Assembly (NCBI GenBank): GCA_002839435.1
Contig: PGYA01000042.1
Coordinates: 1 to 38,532, forward strand
Length of the DNA stretch: 38,532 nucleotides
Reading direction: 5' to 3'
Source of the DNA: Candidatus Riflebacteria bacterium HGW-Riflebacteria-2
GTDB lineage: Bacteria; Muiribacteriota; Ozemobacteria; Ozemobacterales; Ozemobacteraceae
In this document: piece by piece, positions 1 to 8,554 of the stretch
Layout of the letters: every line of letters starts with the position of its first letter
Numbering within the stretch: position 1 is the stretch's first letter
Made by a program: the position numbers and the translations under genes
The notes under the pieces: generated by a model
What the model was told of the DNA's origin: nothing
Seen by the model: the letters and a program-made list of their open reading frames with translations, nothing else
Databases searched by the model: none

Positions 1-508
1 GTAACACGATCATAAACGTTCCAAGAAAGCCGATAATCGGAATTATTGCAAAAAGACTGCCAAGAGCCGACACGGCATAAGGCATTGCCAGCACGGCATT
101 GCGCTGGATCGACTGCTTGATGGTAATCGGCTTGCCCTGTAAATCGGTGACTCTTATGTTCATCGCCTTTTTGCCGGGGGTCTGACCATCAAGCTCCCCG
201 ATTTTAAACGGCATGTCTTTGACCAGTATTACCACAGCGGCAGCCATAAACACAAAAAAGCCGAACATAGACGCGATGATACTTGGCAATACGAAAACAG
301 CTATCAGTATCAGAACGGAAGAAACTACCCCGACCAGTACCAAATCAATAAAGGTTGCCAGCAGTCGTTTCTGAAGAATCTGATCGAGATGAAAAGATAT
401 GCCGCCGGTTTCAGCTGTCGTCGGGCTTGCGGCGCCACCGGCACTGCCTGCCTGACTGGCACCGCTTCCAGTCGCCTGGTTGTTAGTTTTATTTTCGGCT
501 TCTGACAT
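1..508 (-). CDS. RDD family membrane protein (partial, 3' end outside window)
   Basis: Only the first 169 codons are inside the window; the gene runs off the left edge. The start ATG at 508 is preceded by GGAGG about ten bases upstream. Residues 1-40 are a hydrophilic, Gly/Ser/Ala-rich tail. Hydrophobic segments follow at about 48-72 and 77-95. The stretch DGQTPGKKAMNIRV near residue 107, followed by SIQRN, is the hallmark of RDD proteins. A third membrane segment lies near the truncated end. RDD proteins are small polytopic membrane proteins of mostly unknown role; some act in ion or osmolyte transport. The gene is divergent from the phosphoesterase at 667. I am confident about the family and have no specific function. 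Confidence 0.85.
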   Translation of the reverse strand, partial: MSEAENKTNNQATGSGASQAGSAGGAASPTTAETGGISFHLDQILQKRLLATFIDLVLVGVVSSVLILIAVFVLPSIIASMFGFFVFMAAAVVILVKDMPFKIGELDGQTPGKKAMNIRVTDLQGKPITIKQSIQRNAVLAMPYAVSALGSLFAIIPIIGFLGTFMIVL

Positions 509-666
509 CTTGTTAAATCCTCCGAAACATCGTAAATTTGAACCTGCTTGCGGTATGCGGCAGTCTTGATTATACAATCAGTTTGGCCCGGCCACAATAC
601 CACACTGACCAGGAAAAATAAATTTTACCGTCGCCAGCATATTCGACAGGAGATCAGTTATCAGTA

Positions 667-1128
667 ATGAAAATCGGAATAATTTCTGACACACATATCA
701 CCAATCCCGCCGCCTGCATTGTTCCTGAATGGATAGCCAGAGCATTTGCAGGAGTCGATCTGATAGTTCATGCCGGCGACGTTGAAAGGCCTGAATACCT
801 GCAGGCGCTCAAGGATATTGCGCCAGTCTGCGCGGTTCGCGGCAACTGCGATCACGCAATTGCCACGCCCGAAAGCATTTCGATAGAAATCGGCTGCGGC
901 CTGCTCACTGCCGCGCATCGCGCACCTGTCGCCCGCCAGGCCCTTTCCCCACAAAGCCGTGTCATGGTCTACGGTCACACCCACATTTCACTGATATGCG
1001 AAGAAGAGAGCCTGCTGGTGATCAACCCCGGTAGTCCGAGCCTGCCACGCGGAGGTCTACCGGCTTCAGTAGCGATTCTCGAGGTCAAAGGCGACGAACT
1101 TTACGCAGAATTAAAGGTGCAACCCTGA
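667..1128 (+). CDS. YfcE/MJ0936-type metallophosphoesterase
   Basis: This 153-residue protein matches the small calcineurin-like phosphoesterases (YfcE/MJ0936 group), which hydrolyse phosphodiesters with a two-metal centre in the cytoplasm. Visible metal ligands in order are SDTH (Asp8, His10), HAGDVE (Asp38), GNCD (Asn60, Asp62), His84 and GHTH (His104, His106), then the typical INPGSPSLPRGG stretch near 120-130. Length is normal for the family. The middle histidine motif reads AAH rather than the common HGH, so one ligand position looks relaxed. A purine-rich AGGAGA lies about ten bases before the ATG. The substrate cannot be told. It precedes the peptide ABC operon by 47 bases in the same direction and could be co-transcribed. 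Confidence 0.9.
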   Translation: MKIGIISDTHITNPAACIVPEWIARAFAGVDLIVHAGDVERPEYLQALKDIAPVCAVRGNCDHAIATPESISIEIGCGLLTAAHRAPVARQALSPQSRVMVYGHTHISLICEEESLLVINPGSPSLPRGGLPASVAILEVKGDELYAELKVQP

Positions 1129-1175
1129 CTTGCCGATGAATAGACAAGAGAAAAAAATCATATCAAGGTGGCAAC

Positions 1176-2777
1176 ATGAAACGAATCCTCTTTTCGACGG
1201 CTTTTGTCTGTATCATGGCCATGACAGTCAGTATGCTGCTCAACACTACTCCGGCCGAAACCAACCCTTCCAGTTTTAAAGGTGTGTTTTCAGGATACCT
1301 GTCGTCGGAGCCCTCCAACCTTGACCCGGCGCGTGGCGTCGATGTCAACGAAGCCAGCATTCAGGCCAAAGTGTTCGACGGGCTTGTGCGCTATGACGAA
1401 AAAATGCGGCTGGTCGGCAATCTCGCCGAGTCGTGGACAGTAACGCCTGACGGCAAAGAACTCGTATTCAAGCTTAAACAGAATGTCTTTTTTCATAACG
1501 GCCAGGCAATGACATCGAGCGATGTCGTGTATTCTCTCGACCGCATTCTCGACCCGGCCGTCGGCTCACCGCGCACCTGGGTGCTCGAAAAAGTCGAAGG
1601 CGCTGCCGAACGTCTGCGCGGCGAAAGCAATAGTATCGCGGGTATTACCGCTATTGATGATTACACCGTTTCGATCAAACTCAGCGCCCCCTTTGCACCA
1701 TTTTTAAGCCTTCTCAGCATGCCGGCCTGCTACGTTCTGCCTTCTGGCAACGCAAAGGCAATCAGCGACCGCAGCTTTTTCGAAAGACCCTTTGGTACCG
1801 GCCCCTTTAAAATCACCGAACGCGTTCGCGACAGCCATATCAGGCTGGTCGCCAATTCCGCATATCATGGTGTCAAACCGCATCTGGCACGTATGAACAT
1901 GCGCATCATTCCTGAAAACATGAAAGCAGAGATGGAATTTGAAAGCGGCAACCTCGACATGCTGCAGCTCTACCCGGCCAACTATGAACGGTTCAAGTCC
2001 GACCCCGATTTTGCCGCCCGCATCACCGACGTGCCATCGCTCAACGTCTTTTACATCGGCTTCAACAATCAGGCCGCGCCGTTTGACGATGTCAGAGTGC
2101 GCCGCGCTCTCAACATGCTGGTCGATCGCGAAAAAATCATCAAGGCAGTCTACCAGGGCCGGGCCGTTGCCGCCAATGGCAGCATCCCCCCTGGCATCAG
2201 CGGTTACAGTGGCGACAGCAACGGGCTTGAGTACAACCCCGAAGAAGGCCGCCGCCTGCTCAAAGAAGCCGGCTATTCAAAGACAAAACCGCTCACTTTC
2301 GACCTTTATCAGCGCTCAGCCCAGTCGGCTTTCGAAATCACCCGTCTTTTGCAGGGTGAACTCAAAAAACACGGCGTTGTCATCAACCTCAAACCGATGG
2401 AATGGAGCGCTCTCAAAGATGCCGTCAGCAAAGGCGAAGCACCGGCCTTTTACATGAGCTGGTTCGGCGATTATCCTGACGGTGAAAACTTTCTGTTTCC
2501 GGTGTTTCATTCAAGCAACTGGGGTTCTGGCGGCAACCGCGCCCGTTTCAAGAACGCAGAAATCGACAGCATGATCGAAGATTCAGTTAAAATCCAGGAT
2601 GCTGACCGCCGTTCAGAAGCCTACAGCCGCATTAACCGCAAGATCGCCGAACATGCCCCCTGGATCTATCTCTGGCACGCCAGCGAAAGCTACCTGACCA
2701 GCGCGAAAGTAAGCAACATGGACTTTTCGCCGATGTTTTTCTGCGACAACGCCCTGACCCTTTCTGTCAAAGAATAA
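1176..2777 (+). CDS. ABC transporter substrate-binding protein, family 5 (peptide type)
   Basis: This 533-residue periplasmic binding protein belongs to the DppA/OppA family (SBP_bac_5), which captures di- or oligopeptides or related solutes for an ABC importer. Residues 1-30 form a Sec signal or uncleaved anchor (hydrophobic 5-23) without a convincing lipobox. The mature part has the family landmarks: SSEPSNLDPARG near residue 42, VFDGLVRYDEKMRLVGNLAE near 66, a VVYSLDR segment near 120, GTGPFKI near 208, and DDVRVRRALNMLVDREKI near 304. AAGGTGG sits before the ATG. Its TAA is followed at once by the ATG of the next permease gene, so the operon is tight. Ligand specificity is unknown; the neighbouring C26 hydrolase hints at gamma-glutamyl or peptide compounds. 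Confidence 0.93.
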   Translation: MKRILFSTAFVCIMAMTVSMLLNTTPAETNPSSFKGVFSGYLSSEPSNLDPARGVDVNEASIQAKVFDGLVRYDEKMRLVGNLAESWTVTPDGKELVFKLKQNVFFHNGQAMTSSDVVYSLDRILDPAVGSPRTWVLEKVEGAAERLRGESNSIAGITAIDDYTVSIKLSAPFAPFLSLLSMPACYVLPSGNAKAISDRSFFERPFGTGPFKITERVRDSHIRLVANSAYHGVKPHLARMNMRIIPENMKAEMEFESGNLDMLQLYPANYERFKSDPDFAARITDVPSLNVFYIGFNNQAAPFDDVRVRRALNMLVDREKIIKAVYQGRAVAANGSIPPGISGYSGDSNGLEYNPEEGRRLLKEAGYSKTKPLTFDLYQRSAQSAFEITRLLQGELKKHGVVINLKPMEWSALKDAVSKGEAPAFYMSWFGDYPDGENFLFPVFHSSNWGSGGNRARFKNAEIDSMIEDSVKIQDADRRSEAYSRINRKIAEHAPWIYLWHASESYLTSAKVSNMDFSPMFFCDNALTLSVKE

Positions 2778-3728
2778 ATGCTTGAATTCACGCTCAGAAG
2801 GCTAGCCGCCACCATACCAGTTCTTCTGGGCATTCTGCTAATTTCATTTGTCGTGCTTTATCTGATTCCGGGCGACCCGGCACAGACTGTTGCCGGTCCC
2901 CGGGCCGATGCCGCGACTCTTGCGCGCATCGCAGAAGAAATGGGCCTCGATCAGCCTCTGCACCAGCGTTTTTTTTCTTACCTGCACCGCATTTTCAAGG
3001 GTGATCTTGGCAGTTCGGCTGTTTCCGGCAAACCGGTGCTCGACTCGGTCATCGAAAAATTGCCATTTACACTCAAACTGGCAGCCCTCGCCATGAGCTT
3101 CTCGATCGTCCTCGGCATTCTCGCCGGCATCATCAGCGCGATAACTCAGGGCCGCTGGCTCGACCGCGTCTGCACGGTCTTTTCGGTGGCCGGCATCAGT
3201 ATTCCGGTATTTCTTTCGGGCCTTGTATTTCTCTACGTCTTCGCGGTCAGACTCAAATGGTTTCCTTCATCTGGCTTTGACGCCGACAATTCGCTTATGC
3301 CTTTCATCCTGCCGGCATTCACACTTGGCATACGCTCGGCCGCCTTTCTGGCGCGCATCGTGCGCAGCAGCATGATCGAAGTATTGAATCAGGATTTCAT
3401 CAGAACTGCACGCGCGAAAGGACTCAGCCCCGCCCGCATTCTGTTCCGGCACGGTCTGGTCAATGCTCTTATCCCGGTAATAACGGTAATCGGACTCGAC
3501 CTGTCGAGCTATCTCAACGGTTCAGTCATCGTCGAGACAATCTTTGATCTGCCAGGTATCGGCCGCTTCGCGATGGATGCGATTCTACAGCGCGATTACC
3601 CGGTCATTCAAGGCATAGTGATGCTCGGCGCGCTGGTTTTCATTCTCGTCAACCTTCTGGTTGACCTGCTCTACGCCTGGATCAACCCGAAAATCCGCGA
3701 CGAAATGCTGGGGAAACTGGCACGATGA
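2778..3728 (+). CDS. ABC peptide transporter permease, DppB type
   Basis: This 316-residue inner-membrane permease is of the DppB/OppB type (BPD_transp_1). It opens with the family's typical RRLAATIPVLLGILLISFV and YLIPGDPA stretch (residues 8-35), has about six membrane segments, and carries the EAA loop for coupling to an ATPase (IRTARAKGLSPARIL near 211-225). The C-terminus VDLLYAWINPKIR is standard for the family. The ATG follows the binding-protein stop codon with no gap, and its own stop overlaps the next start in an ATGA, so translation is probably coupled. No ATPase gene is in this window. Confidence 0.95.
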   Translation: MLEFTLRRLAATIPVLLGILLISFVVLYLIPGDPAQTVAGPRADAATLARIAEEMGLDQPLHQRFFSYLHRIFKGDLGSSAVSGKPVLDSVIEKLPFTLKLAALAMSFSIVLGILAGIISAITQGRWLDRVCTVFSVAGISIPVFLSGLVFLYVFAVRLKWFPSSGFDADNSLMPFILPAFTLGIRSAAFLARIVRSSMIEVLNQDFIRTARAKGLSPARILFRHGLVNALIPVITVIGLDLSSYLNGSVIVETIFDLPGIGRFAMDAILQRDYPVIQGIVMLGALVFILVNLLVDLLYAWINPKIRDEMLGKLAR

Positions 3729-4552
3729 AAAAATTACTGCGCAATCTCACCTTTGCCGGCTGGCTGAGCTTTATTGGAATAGTGCTGGTATTGCTGGTCG
3801 CCATTTTTGCGCCGCTGCTGGTTGCCAACGACCCGATGGAAACTGACCCGTTGCGCCGTCTCAGCCGCGAAGAAGGCTTTCCGCTCGGCTGCGACCAGCT
3901 CGGGCAGTGCGTATATTCCCGCCTGATTTATGGCGCCCGCCTCTCGCTGATCATAGGCTTTTCAGCGCGTCTGTCGTCGCTGCTCATCGGCCTCGCCATC
4001 GGCCTGGCCGCCGGCTACGCCGGAGGCTGGCTCGACTGGTTTTTAATGCGCGTGGTCGATATGTTTCTGGCATTTCCCAGCCTGCTGCTGGCCATCGCGG
4101 TATCCATGGTCATGGGCAGCGGCATAAAAACCGTGATTTTTGCTCTGGCTATAGTTGGCTGGGCTGAAATGGCGCGCATAATCAGATCGGCAGCACTCGA
4201 ACTACGTTCGGCCGAATACGTTCTGGCCGCGCGAACACTTGGCGCCAGCCATCTGCGCATAGTGCTCACTCACATTCTGCCCAACTGCCTGCCGTTGATC
4301 ACAGTAATATTTACCATGGGCATGGCGACTGCCGTGCTTTCTGAAGCCAGTCTGAGCTTTCTTGGCCTCGGCGTCGATCCTTCGCTGCCGACCTGGGGCG
4401 GCATGGTGGCTTCGGCAAAAGACTACATGCTGCGTCGCCCTGAGCTGGTCGTTTATCCGGGGCTATGTATAGCCTTTCTGGTAATAGTCTTCAATATTTT
4501 CGGCGATGAACTGCGCGATATTCTCGATCCGTCCCGCAAAGGAAACTGGTAA
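3725..4552 (+). CDS. ABC peptide transporter permease, DppC type
   Basis: This 275-residue partner permease is of the DppC/OppC type. An N-terminal membrane segment (about 14-34) is followed by PLLVANDPMETDPLRRLS, the usual DppC periplasmic opening, with GCDQLGQCVYSRLIYGARLS near 57-76 in the place of the family's GTDxxGRDxxSRxxYG motif. The EAA coupling loop is EYVLAARTLGASHLRI near 163-178. The end AFLVIVFNIFGDELRDILDP is diagnostic. It overlaps the dppB-like stop by four bases (ATGA). The next gene starts two bases after its TAA, so the C26 hydrolase is part of the same operon. Confidence 0.95.
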   Translation: MKKLLRNLTFAGWLSFIGIVLVLLVAIFAPLLVANDPMETDPLRRLSREEGFPLGCDQLGQCVYSRLIYGARLSLIIGFSARLSSLLIGLAIGLAAGYAGGWLDWFLMRVVDMFLAFPSLLLAIAVSMVMGSGIKTVIFALAIVGWAEMARIIRSAALELRSAEYVLAARTLGASHLRIVLTHILPNCLPLITVIFTMGMATAVLSEASLSFLGLGVDPSLPTWGGMVASAKDYMLRRPELVVYPGLCIAFLVIVFNIFGDELRDILDPSRKGNW

Positions 4553-4553
4553 C

Positions 4554-5339
4554 ATGAGCGACAGACGCCCGGTAATAGGAATTGCTTACGCTGACTCTTC
4601 GGTGCGCGATAACGAAATGCGCATCAGAACTTATGTCTCCCGCAAATATTTTCATGCCGTGCAACTGGCCGGCGGACTGCCGATTCTACTGCCGGCACCA
4701 GCGCGACCAGCAGAAGACTTTACTCCGGCTGACCTGCAAGGCCTGGTAGATAGATATCTCGGTATGATCGACGGCCTGCTGCTGCCCGGCGGCGAAGATG
4801 TTCACCCCCGCTATCAGGGCGAAGATCCTGCGGTAACGCTCGATCTGGTCAACCCATTTCGCGACGAATTCGAGCTCTGCCTCGCAAAAACCGCATATGA
4901 ACAACACAAAATGCCTGTGCTCGGCATCTGCCGAGGCTGCCAGGTTATCGCAATAGCGCTGGGCGGCAAGGTTCATCAGGATCTTGGCGGCATTGCGCGC
5001 GTGCAGCATTCGCAGAAGTCTCCGCGCTGGGCTGTTTCTCATCAGGTGAAACTCGAAAAATCCTCAAAACTGGCAAACCTTTTTAAACAGTCCAATAATG
5101 AACTGTTCACCAATTCATTTCACCACCAGGCAGTAAAGGACTTCCCACCGGGTTTCACCTGTAGCGCGCACGCCAGCGACGGCGTAATTGAAGCAATCGA
5201 ATGCAACAGTGAGCGCTTCTATATCGGCGTACAGTGGCACCCGGAAGAGACCTTCAGCGGCGATCAGGCAAGCCGGCAATTGTTTACCGGTCTGATCGAT
5301 GCTGCCGCCCGCAACAACAGCGGCACAAGGTTTAATTAG
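4554..5339 (+). CDS. Class-I glutamine-amidotransferase-like gamma-glutamyl hydrolase (peptidase C26, PuuD-like)
   Basis: I start this 261-residue protein at the ATG at 4554 (AAAGGA about ten bases upstream), not at an in-frame ATG at 4506 inside the permease gene. It is a peptidase C26 protein, the group that includes gamma-glutamyl-GABA hydrolase PuuD. The cysteine nucleophile lies in GICRGCQVIAIALGG (near residue 126), the catalytic His-Glu is in VQWHPEE near the C-terminus, and LLPGGEDVHPRYQGE near 77-90 is typical of the PuuD group. Because it is the last gene of a peptide-importer operon, it probably hydrolyses an imported gamma-glutamyl compound in the cytoplasm; that is inference. Its TAG overlaps the convergent gene's TAA in the sequence TTAG. 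Confidence 0.9.
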   Translation: MSDRRPVIGIAYADSSVRDNEMRIRTYVSRKYFHAVQLAGGLPILLPAPARPAEDFTPADLQGLVDRYLGMIDGLLLPGGEDVHPRYQGEDPAVTLDLVNPFRDEFELCLAKTAYEQHKMPVLGICRGCQVIAIALGGKVHQDLGGIARVQHSQKSPRWAVSHQVKLEKSSKLANLFKQSNNELFTNSFHHQAVKDFPPGFTCSAHASDGVIEAIECNSERFYIGVQWHPEETFSGDQASRQLFTGLIDAAARNNSGTRFN

Positions 5340-5827
5340 CGCAGATTATTGCCGGCAACATCAACATTGATCTGATTGCGCATCTCGACCGGCTCGGAAA
5401 TCGGATTGAAATTGCGCGAAAAAAACTGTGCCGAATTGTTTGCTGCTACGGCCATATCAGGCCAGGTAATAGTCGCTGTATGAGTTTCGTTTCCCGGCAG
5501 ATCGACGACAACACGGTATGTCTTATGCGAGCTCAAATTGCCGGTAAGCGGCACACGAAATGACAATCCTTCGGCCGGCATGTGCAAAATTTCGATCTTA
5601 CGCGAGCCAAGCGCTGCGATACCTCTGTCATCAAAAATTTTAACGTTGAGAGTAACAAGGCCAGGAACATATTCCTTCGGAAATACTTTAAAATATGCGT
5701 CATTACCCGAGAGACTGCAGCCAACAATTTCAATGACCGACTTATCGACCGTCTTGAAACCACTCAGTCCAAACAAAAAAAGCAGAAAAACCAGTGTAAT
5801 TACTACCCAAGCTGCTATTCGCCGCAT
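5336..5827 (-). CDS. Membrane-anchored protein of unknown function
   Basis: I do not recognise this 163-residue protein. It starts MRRIAAWVVITLVFLLFLFG, an N-terminal membrane anchor or signal peptide at residues 5-24. The rest (about 28-140) is rich in alternating hydrophobic residues and looks like one beta-sandwich domain, with phrases such as VTLNVKIFDDRG and KTYRVVVDLPGNETHTATITW that recall immunoglobulin-like strands. It ends with Asn-rich sequence. GGGAGA precedes the ATG. The gene is convergent with the C26 hydrolase, and the two stop codons overlap by three bases. It is probably exported and tethered on the outer face of the inner membrane. Confidence 0.7.
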   Translation of the reverse strand: MRRIAAWVVITLVFLLFLFGLSGFKTVDKSVIEIVGCSLSGNDAYFKVFPKEYVPGLVTLNVKIFDDRGIAALGSRKIEILHMPAEGLSFRVPLTGNLSSHKTYRVVVDLPGNETHTATITWPDMAVAANNSAQFFSRNFNPISEPVEMRNQINVDVAGNNLR

Positions 5828-5907
5828 ACAATTCTCCCGATATCGTCTTCTACTATATATATCGGCGTTCTGGCAGCAATAGTTTAGCCTGTTCCAGTAA
5901 ACAGCGG

Positions 5908-6822
5908 TCAGAAATTGAACCAGCCGGATTTTGAAAAATGAATGATTATCACGACCGCTACGGCCCAGACCACCATGTTGATCTGCAACGGCCGATCACG
6001 CATGATGACTTCTGAAGGATTTTCGCCCTGATCCTGAATATGAATCAGATAGAGATAACGCAGAATGCCGTAAAGAACCATCGGCACAGTGTAAACCAGC
6101 TTGTCACTGCCGAACTTCGCGATGGTATCGGGGCTGACCGTATAAAACGAATAGGTTACAATCGCCATGGCTGCCAGAATAGAAGTCATCTGATCGATGA
6201 ACGAAAGCGAATAATGCGCAAGAATTCTGCGGTGCCGAACCGCTTCGTCCTGATAGGTGGCAATCTCCTGCCGGCGCTTGGCCAGGCCGAGAAACATCGC
6301 CAGCATCATCGTCGAAAGCACCAGCCAGTGCGAAATATAAATTGTCGGCTCGAGCGCCTTGAGAGCGCCAACGCCAGCCGTAGCGCGCAGCACAAAGCCG
6401 GTGGCGATGCACATTACATCGAGTATCACCATATTCTTGAGCTTGAAACTGTAAGCCAGATTCAGCATGAAATAAGCCAGGGCCATCGAAAAGAAGAGCT
6501 GGGAAATATGGTAAGCGGCAGCCAGACAGACCAACAGAATGATAATCAGCGCCGCCTTGCCTTCAGTCAATGAAAGCTCGCCGGCAGCGATAGGCCGCTT
6601 CGACTTCTGCGGGTGCAGACGATCTTTTTCGACGTCAGCAATATCATTGAGCAGATAAACACTGCCTGACAGTCCACAGAAAATCAGAAACCCGGCAAAC
6701 GCATAAAGCCAGGCACCCGGTTCAAACAGCAGACCTTTTTCTGAAAACATCAAAGCCGCAAATAGAATCAGGTTCTTGATCCATTGTTTCGGTCTGAGAC
6801 TGAAAAATACCGGCGCAATCAT
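5908..6822 (-). CDS. UbiA-family decaprenyl-phosphate phosphoribosyltransferase-like enzyme
   Basis: This 304-residue polytopic membrane protein is a UbiA-superfamily prenyltransferase. It is closest in pattern to the DPPR synthase (Rv3806c-like) group, which joins 5-phosphoribosyl pyrophosphate to a polyprenyl phosphate. The opening SLRPKQWIKNLILFAALMFS and the magnesium-binding motif LLNDIADVEKDR with HPQKSKRPIAAGELS (about 58-86) match that group, as does GFVLRATAGVGAL near 150. About eight or nine membrane segments are visible. An AGAGGAAA precedes the ATG. The product would be a lipid-linked pentose donor for cell-surface glycans. Arabinan-type partner enzymes are not in the window, so the end use is unknown. 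A general UbiA prenyltransferase is the alternative. Confidence 0.85.
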   Translation of the reverse strand: MIAPVFFSLRPKQWIKNLILFAALMFSEKGLLFEPGAWLYAFAGFLIFCGLSGSVYLLNDIADVEKDRLHPQKSKRPIAAGELSLTEGKAALIIILLVCLAAAYHISQLFFSMALAYFMLNLAYSFKLKNMVILDVMCIATGFVLRATAGVGALKALEPTIYISHWLVLSTMMLAMFLGLAKRRQEIATYQDEAVRHRRILAHYSLSFIDQMTSILAAMAIVTYSFYTVSPDTIAKFGSDKLVYTVPMVLYGILRYLYLIHIQDQGENPSEVIMRDRPLQINMVVWAVAVVIIIHFSKSGWFNF

Positions 6823-6941
6823 TCTCTTTTCCTCTGCTGCATCAATGTTTAACCCGCGCTATTCTACCAGCATGCCGGCGGCATGTAAACTTTTTAGACT
6901 CTCTGTGCGCCAACGAAAAAAATATTGAAAGCACAGATAGC

Positions 6942-6970
6942 GTGGCAAGCACATGGTTATATGGTAGAAT
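6942..6970 (+). promoter_or_regulatory. Candidate sigma-70-type promoter for the 7001 operon
   Basis: GTGGCA at 6942-6947 and TAGAAT at 6965-6970 are 17 bases apart. A start near 6977 would give a leader of about 24 bases that lacks a clear Shine-Dalgarno. The -35 is imperfect, so this is tentative. Confidence 0.4.
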
Positions 6971-7000
6971 TCGAGAAACCGCGAACGTCTCCGCTTACAG

Positions 7001-8122
7001 ATGCAGAACCCGAAAAGCGAAATACTGTTGATCAGCAGCGAAGCCGAAGCGACGACAGGCGATTATCACAGCCTGCGCCACTTTGGTGGATGTTTTGCGC
7101 CACTCGGCCTGTTTTGCCTCGCAGCAGCAGCACCAGGTCGCATCGCCGTTGTCAATGCCGGCAACCTGACACAATTGAATGAATGTCTACAGGATTTCTG
7201 CAATATCAAAGCCGTTGTAATTCAGCCAGGCAGCTGCCGTGAAGACAAAGTCATGCAAAGCACGGTGACAGAACTGCGCAAACGTTTTCCGGCAGCCAGT
7301 ATCGGCATCAGCGACCCGACTGCGACGCATCGCGAAGCATTCGACTTTACTGTCGCAGGCACCGGAAAAACCGCGGTTCTGCGTATTCTTCGCGGCGAAG
7401 TTCCGGCCGGACTGTTTGACGGCCAGACTGCCGCGACATTTGATATTCTCGATATTCCCAAAGAGCCGCATGCCGAAGGCGAATATGAGGCCCACCCGGA
7501 AAAATGGCTGGCGGGGCGCACGCTTGAAGTATTTCAGCCCTGGCTCGGTCTGCTCGACCGCTCAGAGAACTACTTCTGCTGGCCGGGCATCGACTGGATG
7601 GCAAAATTTATCAGCTGGCTCAAACTTTCCGGCTATGGCGCCGTACATTTTCGACCTTCCGGGCTGACTCCGGCTAATCTGCACGAACTGCGTTCGGTAA
7701 TGCTGAATCTCGAAATGCCATTTGCCGCCAGTTTCAACATCAGCGAAGATCTGCATTTCACCAGAGTCGGAGCCCCTCTTCGCCAGATATGGCTTTATCA
7801 TCCTGCCCCGGAGACGGCACACATCTGTCTTGAACAACTCGACCGCATCAGGTCAGCAGATTGCCTGCCCGGAGTGCAACTCAACCTCGGCAGTTCCGGC
7901 CTCGCAACCGAACCTGAAATGCTCGCAGCAGCAGAACGTATTTGCTTGAGCGACCTGCCATGCTGGGCGCTTTCCGACCTCAAAAGGGTCATGGCAAGAT
8001 TCTGGCGCCGCCGCTTTTTCAGCAGACTTGCCAGGCTGCGCAGTGCCGGCGAACTGATAATGTTCATGAAAACGTCGTATAATATTCTCGACATCCTACT
8101 TTCTTCAGAAAGGCACAGGTAA
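7001..8122 (+). CDS. B12-binding/radical-SAM-like protein lacking the cluster cysteines
   Basis: This 373-residue protein reads like a worn B12-binding radical SAM enzyme. Residues 35-140 have the pattern of a cobalamin-binding domain: APLGLFCLAAAAPGRIAVV, then IGISDPTATH, then VAGTGKTAVLRILRGE in the place where the family has a V-GEGE-tl-ll-G phrase, then FDILDIPKEP. The region where radical SAM proteins carry CxxxCxxC (about 180-200) reads SENYFCWPGIDWMAKF and has no such motif, although barrel-like strands follow (GYGAVHFRPSGLTPANLHEL, RQIWLYHPAPE). The C-terminal FWRRRFFSRLARLRSAGEL helix is also typical of the family tail. No good ribosome-binding site precedes the ATG. It heads an operon with aroQ six bases downstream. 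The function is unknown and radical chemistry is unlikely. Confidence 0.6.
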   Translation: MQNPKSEILLISSEAEATTGDYHSLRHFGGCFAPLGLFCLAAAAPGRIAVVNAGNLTQLNECLQDFCNIKAVVIQPGSCREDKVMQSTVTELRKRFPAASIGISDPTATHREAFDFTVAGTGKTAVLRILRGEVPAGLFDGQTAATFDILDIPKEPHAEGEYEAHPEKWLAGRTLEVFQPWLGLLDRSENYFCWPGIDWMAKFISWLKLSGYGAVHFRPSGLTPANLHELRSVMLNLEMPFAASFNISEDLHFTRVGAPLRQIWLYHPAPETAHICLEQLDRIRSADCLPGVQLNLGSSGLATEPEMLAAAERICLSDLPCWALSDLKRVMARFWRRRFFSRLARLRSAGELIMFMKTSYNILDILLSSERHR

Positions 8123-8128
8123 CAGAAG

Positions 8129-8551
8129 ATGATTCATGTCGTCAACGGCCCCAACCTTAACCTGCTCGGGCAACGGGAACCAGAGATTTACGGAACCCGC
8201 ACGCTCAAGGAAATCTGCGAAGAGCTTGAAGAAAGCGCTTTCTGCAACAGCGTGCAGATCAGTTTTTTTCAGAGCAACCATGAAGGTGAAATAATCGACT
8301 ATCTACAGAAACTCAAGGCCAAAGATTCGGTCATTCTCAATGCCGGCGGACTGGCCCATACCAGCGTGAGCCTGCGCGACTGCATCGCTGCCATAGATGC
8401 CGAGGTAGTCGAAGTGCATATTTCCAATATCACAGCTCGCGAAACTTTTCGGCAGACTTCACTGCTCAGCCCTGTCTGCAAAGGTGTCATAATGGGTCTC
8501 GGCACCGATGTCTATCGCGTTGCCCTCGAATGGTTGATCGAAAGGGAATAA
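8129..8551 (+). CDS. aroQ: Type II 3-dehydroquinate dehydratase
   Basis: This 140-residue enzyme converts 3-dehydroquinate to 3-dehydroshikimate, the third step of the shikimate pathway, in the cytoplasm as a dodecamer. It begins with the family signature VNGPNLNLLGQREPEIYG (catalytic Arg and Tyr), followed by FFQSNHEGEIID, the Asn and His of LNAGGLAHTSVSLRD (near 71-85), and EVHISNITARETFR with the second His and the substrate-binding Arg. The usual NPG of the substrate loop reads NAG here, a mild change. Length is typical. It sits six bases after the preceding gene, and the next gene's SD lies inside its last codons, so the three genes are one operon. Confidence 0.96.
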   Translation: MIHVVNGPNLNLLGQREPEIYGTRTLKEICEELEESAFCNSVQISFFQSNHEGEIIDYLQKLKAKDSVILNAGGLAHTSVSLRDCIAAIDAEVVEVHISNITARETFRQTSLLSPVCKGVIMGLGTDVYRVALEWLIERE

Positions 8552-8554
8552 AAC

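Noticed and set aside
1176..1280. Peptide-binding protein as a lipoprotein
   Set aside because: The only Cys (residue 12) lies in the hydrophobic core after Val, with no lipobox.
4506..4553. Earlier start for the C26 hydrolase at 4506
   Set aside because: It lies inside the permease gene without a ribosome site; ATG 4554 has AAAGGA upstream and gives the family N-terminus.
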